NCBI GenBank assembly: GCA_963204965.1
Contig: CAUJKA010000488.1
Coordinates: forward strand, 1 to 34,235
DNA length: 34,235 bases
Source: Planctomycetota bacterium
GTDB lineage: Bacteria > Planctomycetota > Planctomycetia > Pirellulales > Pirellulaceae
Reading direction: 5' to 3'
The notes under the pieces are model-generated. The model saw only the letters and a program-made list of their open reading frames with translations, was not told where the DNA came from and ran no database searches. The translations under genes were made by a program, and so were the position numbers. This document shows positions 30,687 through 34,235 of this stretch, piece by piece (position 1 is the stretch's first letter; each line of letters starts with the position of its first letter).

Positions 30687-32264
30687 ATGTTTATCCGACT
30701 TGCTTCGACGTTACTGCTGGTATGTTCAACCACACTCTCCTCCGCACAAGACGATATTCGACCCGATCAAATTCAGTTTCGTCGACAAGCGGTGGTGCGG
30801 CTGGTCTTTGATGCCGATCAGAACATACCATTGTCTTCTTTGCGGCCAGCAATGGTCCACGACTTCGATTTGATGCACCCAGAGAAGCTATCCGAAGACG
30901 CTAAAGTCCAATGGGAATTGCTTAACGGTCAAATCGTCGCCTCGGTTCCCAACGCTGACGCGCAGTCGATGCGATGGGTAGGCGGCTTCAATCCCTTCGC
31001 CACCTACGAACTTGAAATCGATCGTACCCAAGGAAGTGGGGCCGTTGGCCTATCATTCAATCACTCATCGAATAATGATGCTTTGAATGCCTCATTGCGA
31101 TTCAAAGAAGGTAGCGCCGAAGAGGTCCTCTGGACGGTTGTAATCGGTGGCCAACAGGTCATCGAAGAAAAGTGGCCAGTTCCTAAAGAGATCGTGCGAG
31201 GAGCCTTAAAGCTTCGGGCGCAAATGTCGGCTGTGGGTGTGAATGTGTTTCTTGAGTCCGCGGGCAGGTCCTATCTGGTAGGCTTCTCGGACTTCGCTCA
31301 GCATGTGGACCTGAGAGAGCGATCACGAATCCAACAAATGGATTTTGCGGTACTAGCAGACTTAAAGGCCAGTGCTCAAGTAACGCTAAACGGTGCTTCC
31401 TCCTATTTTTCAACCGGCTCGGGGCAAGCCGACATTCGCGCGATCACAGATGAAGAAGGTACGCCACTGTTGGAAGAAGGGCGATTGTGGTTCACGATGA
31501 CTCTGCGCGGTCGCGCTTTGCCTCATCCCCTGCAAGGAGTCTTTTCGCTCAATCCATCTGTGTTCGATATTCGCTTCGAGGGAATCATCGTGTTTGACAT
31601 GAACGATGGACTACTACGCAATGATTTGGCTTCGCACCTATTTCGCGATTCTAAGTCGGGCACGTGGCGCGGATGGACTACGGGGTTTAGTGCACTTGAT
31701 GGCGCGGGAAGAGCCGAAGTGAAGACGATTCTGGCGATCAGCTCGACCCGAGACCCGCGGCGAGGCTTCTCTATCATGCAGGCTAGACCGATTGGCATTA
31801 CCGGTGCGCACGAAGATCCGCACGGAATCTATGACAAGGACTCCGGAAAGTGGCGTTTGTTGATGTGCGAGTACGACAAGAAGTATCGCGCCAGCATGTG
31901 GGAGAGCGATCAATGGGATCGAGGGTATACACGGTTGGCTGGGCCGGTAGAGATGGATAGCACCGGAACGATGATCCAGAAGTTTGGCAATAAACGCTAT
32001 GCCCTTTTCGGCAGTGCGGATCGCAAGATCTACATTCGCAATTATCCAGACTTGACACCTGCCGGAGAATTGAATGTCGATCTTCCGCCATGGAATGATC
32101 GCAACGGAACACGGATTTGGCCCAACGTCATTCCGCTGCCCGAAGGATATCCCGCTCCCTACATTGCACTGATGATGGATCGCGTGAATTTTCCAGGAAT
32201 GCCTAAGCCCAACTGGACCTATGGGGCACTTTATCTGTACTACGGCTATCCGGTAAGACCGTAG
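30687..32264 (+). CDS. Exported protein with glycosidase-like propeller half, unrecognised family
   Basis: 525 residues. It has a signal peptide with probable cleavage after SSA (MFIRLASTLLLVCSTTLSSA then QDD). The N-terminal half (about 30-270) is beta-rich, with PFATYELEIDRTQGSGAVGL and a lectin- or LamG-like alternation. The C-terminal half has sequence typical of blade repeats in five-bladed propeller glycosidases: HEDPHGIYDKDSGKWRLLM, MWESDQWDRGYTRLAGPVEM, YALFGSADRKIYIRNYPDL. This resembles GH43/GH32/GH130-type propellers, but I cannot confirm catalytic acids. It lies 20 bases after the SASA-type esterase, consistent with processing of the same polysaccharide. No obvious Shine-Dalgarno precedes the ATG, so translation may be coupled. 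Confidence 0.8.
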   Translation: MFIRLASTLLLVCSTTLSSAQDDIRPDQIQFRRQAVVRLVFDADQNIPLSSLRPAMVHDFDLMHPEKLSEDAKVQWELLNGQIVASVPNADAQSMRWVGGFNPFATYELEIDRTQGSGAVGLSFNHSSNNDALNASLRFKEGSAEEVLWTVVIGGQQVIEEKWPVPKEIVRGALKLRAQMSAVGVNVFLESAGRSYLVGFSDFAQHVDLRERSRIQQMDFAVLADLKASAQVTLNGASSYFSTGSGQADIRAITDEEGTPLLEEGRLWFTMTLRGRALPHPLQGVFSLNPSVFDIRFEGIIVFDMNDGLLRNDLASHLFRDSKSGTWRGWTTGFSALDGAGRAEVKTILAISSTRDPRRGFSIMQARPIGITGAHEDPHGIYDKDSGKWRLLMCEYDKKYRASMWESDQWDRGYTRLAGPVEMDSTGTMIQKFGNKRYALFGSADRKIYIRNYPDLTPAGELNVDLPPWNDRNGTRIWPNVIPLPEGYPAPYIALMMDRVNFPGMPKPNWTYGALYLYYGYPVRP

Positions 32265-32480
32265 CCTTGCTGTAGACGACGAACTTTCTGAAAATCAAGT
32301 ACGTGGGGCAGAGTCCTTTTCTGAGAAAAGCGCCCGATAAACTCCGCCGATTTGGCCGCTGAATCTATTCTCTACCGATTAGCTTTGTACGGCATCACCT
32401 TTTTAAACGGTCGATGCCGCCAGAACAGGGAAAAAATGGGATCATCAATCAAGTTTGTTCCACCGATTATCGAGACCTAC
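32265..32480. other. Intergenic region upstream of the WD40-type lipoprotein
   Basis: No gene is seen in these 216 bases. Two inverted repeats are present. CTTTTC-TGA-GAAAAG (32316-32330) is a perfect hairpin, possibly the terminator of the preceding gene although no U-tract follows. CGGCATC (32390-32396) with GATGCCG (32413-32419) is a perfect 7-base stem, 16-base loop, ending 17 bases before the upstream candidate start. Confidence 0.5.
32390..32419 (+). promoter_or_regulatory. Candidate leader hairpin before the WD40-type lipoprotein
   Basis: CGGCATC and GATGCCG pair perfectly over 7 bases. The loop is A/T-rich (ACCTTTTTAAACGGTC). Its place just ahead of the ribosome-binding site AGGG (32427-32430) fits a 5' UTR element or an operator. 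Support is only by structure. Confidence 0.3.
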
Positions 32481-34235
32481 ATGAAAAATCGTCAGATCAC
32501 CAGCGTCCTAGTTCTGGCCGCCATGACGCTTGGTGGTAGCGTTGGGTGCAGTCAGCCGACAACTTCAAAAGACTCTGCTTCAATAGCTACTGGAGCGGTG
32601 TCAAGCGAAGTAGGAATGAGCAACGTAGGAATGGTCGCTAAGGAGCTGGGTGATGCTTCCGTAACTTCTGGCAACAGTTCATCGCTCACAAAGTCGGCGG
32701 AAAGCGAACCAGCAAAACCTGTCGCACCTCCGCAGGCTCCGCCAAAACCAACAGATCAACAGATCGCAAAATGGAAACAGGTCGAATTCGTTCCTTTAGA
32801 ACTTGTCGGCTTTCGGGAGCATGAAAAAATCGGCTATGTGAACTTTGTTGACTCAGTTCATGGCGGGCAAGAGTATCTGCTCGGCGGAACCAGATTGACG
32901 CTGTGGAGCTTAAAGGATTCGAGTCTCATCCATGAGTTCATTGAAGCCAAAACGCAAGAGAAAGAGCGACTGCTGAGCTTTGCCGTTTCTCCTGATGGAA
33001 CTTGGTGTGTCGCTGGAGACGCTGGAGGCTTACTTCGCAAGTTTGATATTCCTCAGCGGAAGGAGATCGGGACGAAACAATTGGGAACCAAAGCGATCGT
33101 TCGAATGGCCATATCTCCAGATGGCAAAGAGATCGCCACCCTGCCCTTTCATAGCGAAGTTTCCATATGGGGCGCCGATACGCTTGAGAAGAAGACGAGC
33201 TTCAAAGTTGATGCACGTGATATCAAACACTTGCAGTACATCAAGGCTGGCTGCCTTATCGCATCCGGAGAGAGCATGTCGACTTGGGACACTGCGACGG
33301 GTCAAAAGCTCAAGACATATCCATCTCAGAAGTACCAGTCGGCCATCGCAATTTCAGCCGACAATCGGCAACTCGTTTTTGGTGCGAAAGATTCGCTGCA
33401 ACGCTGGAGTCTCGATGAAGACAAAGCCATCGGTGAGTATCGTGGAGTCCCCTATCGCGATGCTGCTGTCCGCTTTACAGACGACGGTTCGTTAGTCGCG
33501 GTTGCCGGCGGGGATGGCGTTCGAATTCTGGATGCAAATTCGGGTCAGATGCTCCAGGTAATCGATGCTGCGGGATCTGGGGTTACAGATATTCGTTGGA
33601 TACCTCAGTCGCGTCTGTTGCTGGTGGGAACCGAGCTGGCTCGCAATCGAATCTGGGGACGGGTTGATGAATGCCGAAAGTTCGGATTTGAACCTCTGCC
33701 AAACTTTAAAATTGACGTCCAAGGCAGTTCGGATGAACCTGCCAATGTCGCAAGGAATCTGGCCGTCCTGGACCTGAGGGTACTACCCAAATTGCCGAAC
33801 TCAAAATTGCAATACGATTCGTTCAGCTCGGTCAACTATACCTCACCGAGCGACCTGAGTGAGGTCAAGCTATTCTACCGCTACGTGCTCAGTCAACGTG
33901 GTTGGACCGAGTTGCCAGACCAAGCAACCGACAGTTCACTGCTATTTACAACTCATGGTCACAACCTGCACTTGTCGCTCTACAGCGCTCAACCTGGTGA
34001 GACTTCGATTAGTTTGACACACGCGGGCAACTATGATCTCACAAAGGCACCCCGCGTTAAAGTAGAGGAGACAACCTACAGTGGATTGACAACGGTCGTG
34101 TACCGAACTGAAGCGACATTGCTACAGGTTGAAATAGAATTGCTGAGAGCATTCTATAAAGCGGGATGGACCAGCTTCGCTCGATTGAACCGTAGTCTGA
34201 ACGAAAGCACAGATCACCGAGACCTCGAATTTCTC
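32481..34235 (+). CDS. WD40-type lipoprotein with C-terminal repeated domain (3'-truncated by window)
   Basis: The frame is open from 32481 to the window end (585 codons) with no stop. An in-frame ATG at 32436 has a better ribosome-binding site (AGGG, 5 bases before) and adds 15 residues, so the start is uncertain. The signal MKNRQITSVLVLAAMTLGG ends in a lipoprotein-like Cys (Cys23, preceded by SVG, not an ideal lipobox). A Pro/Ser-rich spacer follows. Then come WD40-like blades: LSFAVSPDGTWCVAGDAGG, RMAISPDGKEIATLP with VSIWGADT, AIAISADNRQLVFGAKD, RFTDDGSLVAVAGG. The classical GH...WD dipeptides are poor. After 33787 two copies of a small domain appear, each with a G-W-T core. Function unknown. 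Confidence 0.85.
   Translation, partial: MKNRQITSVLVLAAMTLGGSVGCSQPTTSKDSASIATGAVSSEVGMSNVGMVAKELGDASVTSGNSSSLTKSAESEPAKPVAPPQAPPKPTDQQIAKWKQVEFVPLELVGFREHEKIGYVNFVDSVHGGQEYLLGGTRLTLWSLKDSSLIHEFIEAKTQEKERLLSFAVSPDGTWCVAGDAGGLLRKFDIPQRKEIGTKQLGTKAIVRMAISPDGKEIATLPFHSEVSIWGADTLEKKTSFKVDARDIKHLQYIKAGCLIASGESMSTWDTATGQKLKTYPSQKYQSAIAISADNRQLVFGAKDSLQRWSLDEDKAIGEYRGVPYRDAAVRFTDDGSLVAVAGGDGVRILDANSGQMLQVIDAAGSGVTDIRWIPQSRLLLVGTELARNRIWGRVDECRKFGFEPLPNFKIDVQGSSDEPANVARNLAVLDLRVLPKLPNSKLQYDSFSSVNYTSPSDLSEVKLFYRYVLSQRGWTELPDQATDSSLLFTTHGHNLHLSLYSAQPGETSISLTHAGNYDLTKAPRVKVEETTYSGLTTVVYRTEATLLQVEIELLRAFYKAGWTSFARLNRSLNESTDHRDLEFL
33787..34235 (+). repeat. Tandem copies of a small G-W-T domain in the WD40-type lipoprotein
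   Basis: Copy 1 (33787-34044) has LFYRYVLSQRGWTELPD followed by LLFTTHGHNLHLSLYSA. Copy 2 (34050 to the window end) has LLRAFYKAGWTSFARL. Both show a helix of about 12 residues leading to G-W-T, preceded by a Tyr-rich strand (SSVNYTSP and TTVVYRTE). The second copy is cut by the window edge. I do not recognise the family. Confidence 0.5.

Overview
The window looks like a piece of a Planctomycetota chromosome, probably from the Pirellulales. That assignment is inference. It rests on the gene mix: a giant modular surface protein ending in a dockerin-like domain, a PEP-CTERM protein, a SASA-type carbohydrate esterase, a WD40-type lipoprotein and a three-part RND pump. No rRNA, tRNA or other phylogenetic marker is present.

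Region 1 (1-21948) is one open reading frame that is already open at base 1. It encodes at least 7,315 residues of a secreted, multi-domain, mostly calcium-dependent protein. In order it carries RTX repeats mixed with pre-peptidase-C-like (PPC) domains, an FG-GAP propeller, ELWxxDGT repeats, leucine-rich repeats, a split golvesin-like domain holding a Gly-rich insert, a split cadherin-like domain holding an NHL-like propeller that itself holds a LamG domain, an SdrD_B-like domain, eight PKD/Ig-like domains, further cadherin/FN3-like domains and a C-terminal dockerin-like EF-hand pair. Several domains are nested inside one another rather than strung in a line.

Region 2 (21984-22700) is a small PEP-CTERM protein 35 bases downstream, probably in the same transcript. 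Its mature part could be a cohesin-like beta-sandwich. The pair may therefore be a surface anchor and its dockerin-bearing client. This is the most interesting hypothesis in the window and it is untested. A 303-base gap with two inverted repeats follows.

Region 3 (23004-29415) is a complete tripartite efflux system. A TolC-type outer-membrane lipoprotein lies on the minus strand, divergent from an RND permease and its HlyD-type lipoprotein adaptor, which overlap by 11 bases. The permease has Asp-Glu where AcrB has Asp407-Asp408, and Ala where AcrB has Lys940.

Region 4 (29512-32264) is a gene pair: a GTG-started SASA/sialate O-acetylesterase-like esterase and an exported protein with a probable glycosidase-like propeller half. 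Together they suggest work on acetylated polysaccharide. Region 5 (32481 to the window end) is a WD40-type lipoprotein, cut off by the window, with a tandemly repeated novel domain at its C-terminal side.

There is no sign of CRISPR, insertion sequences, prophage or RNA genes.
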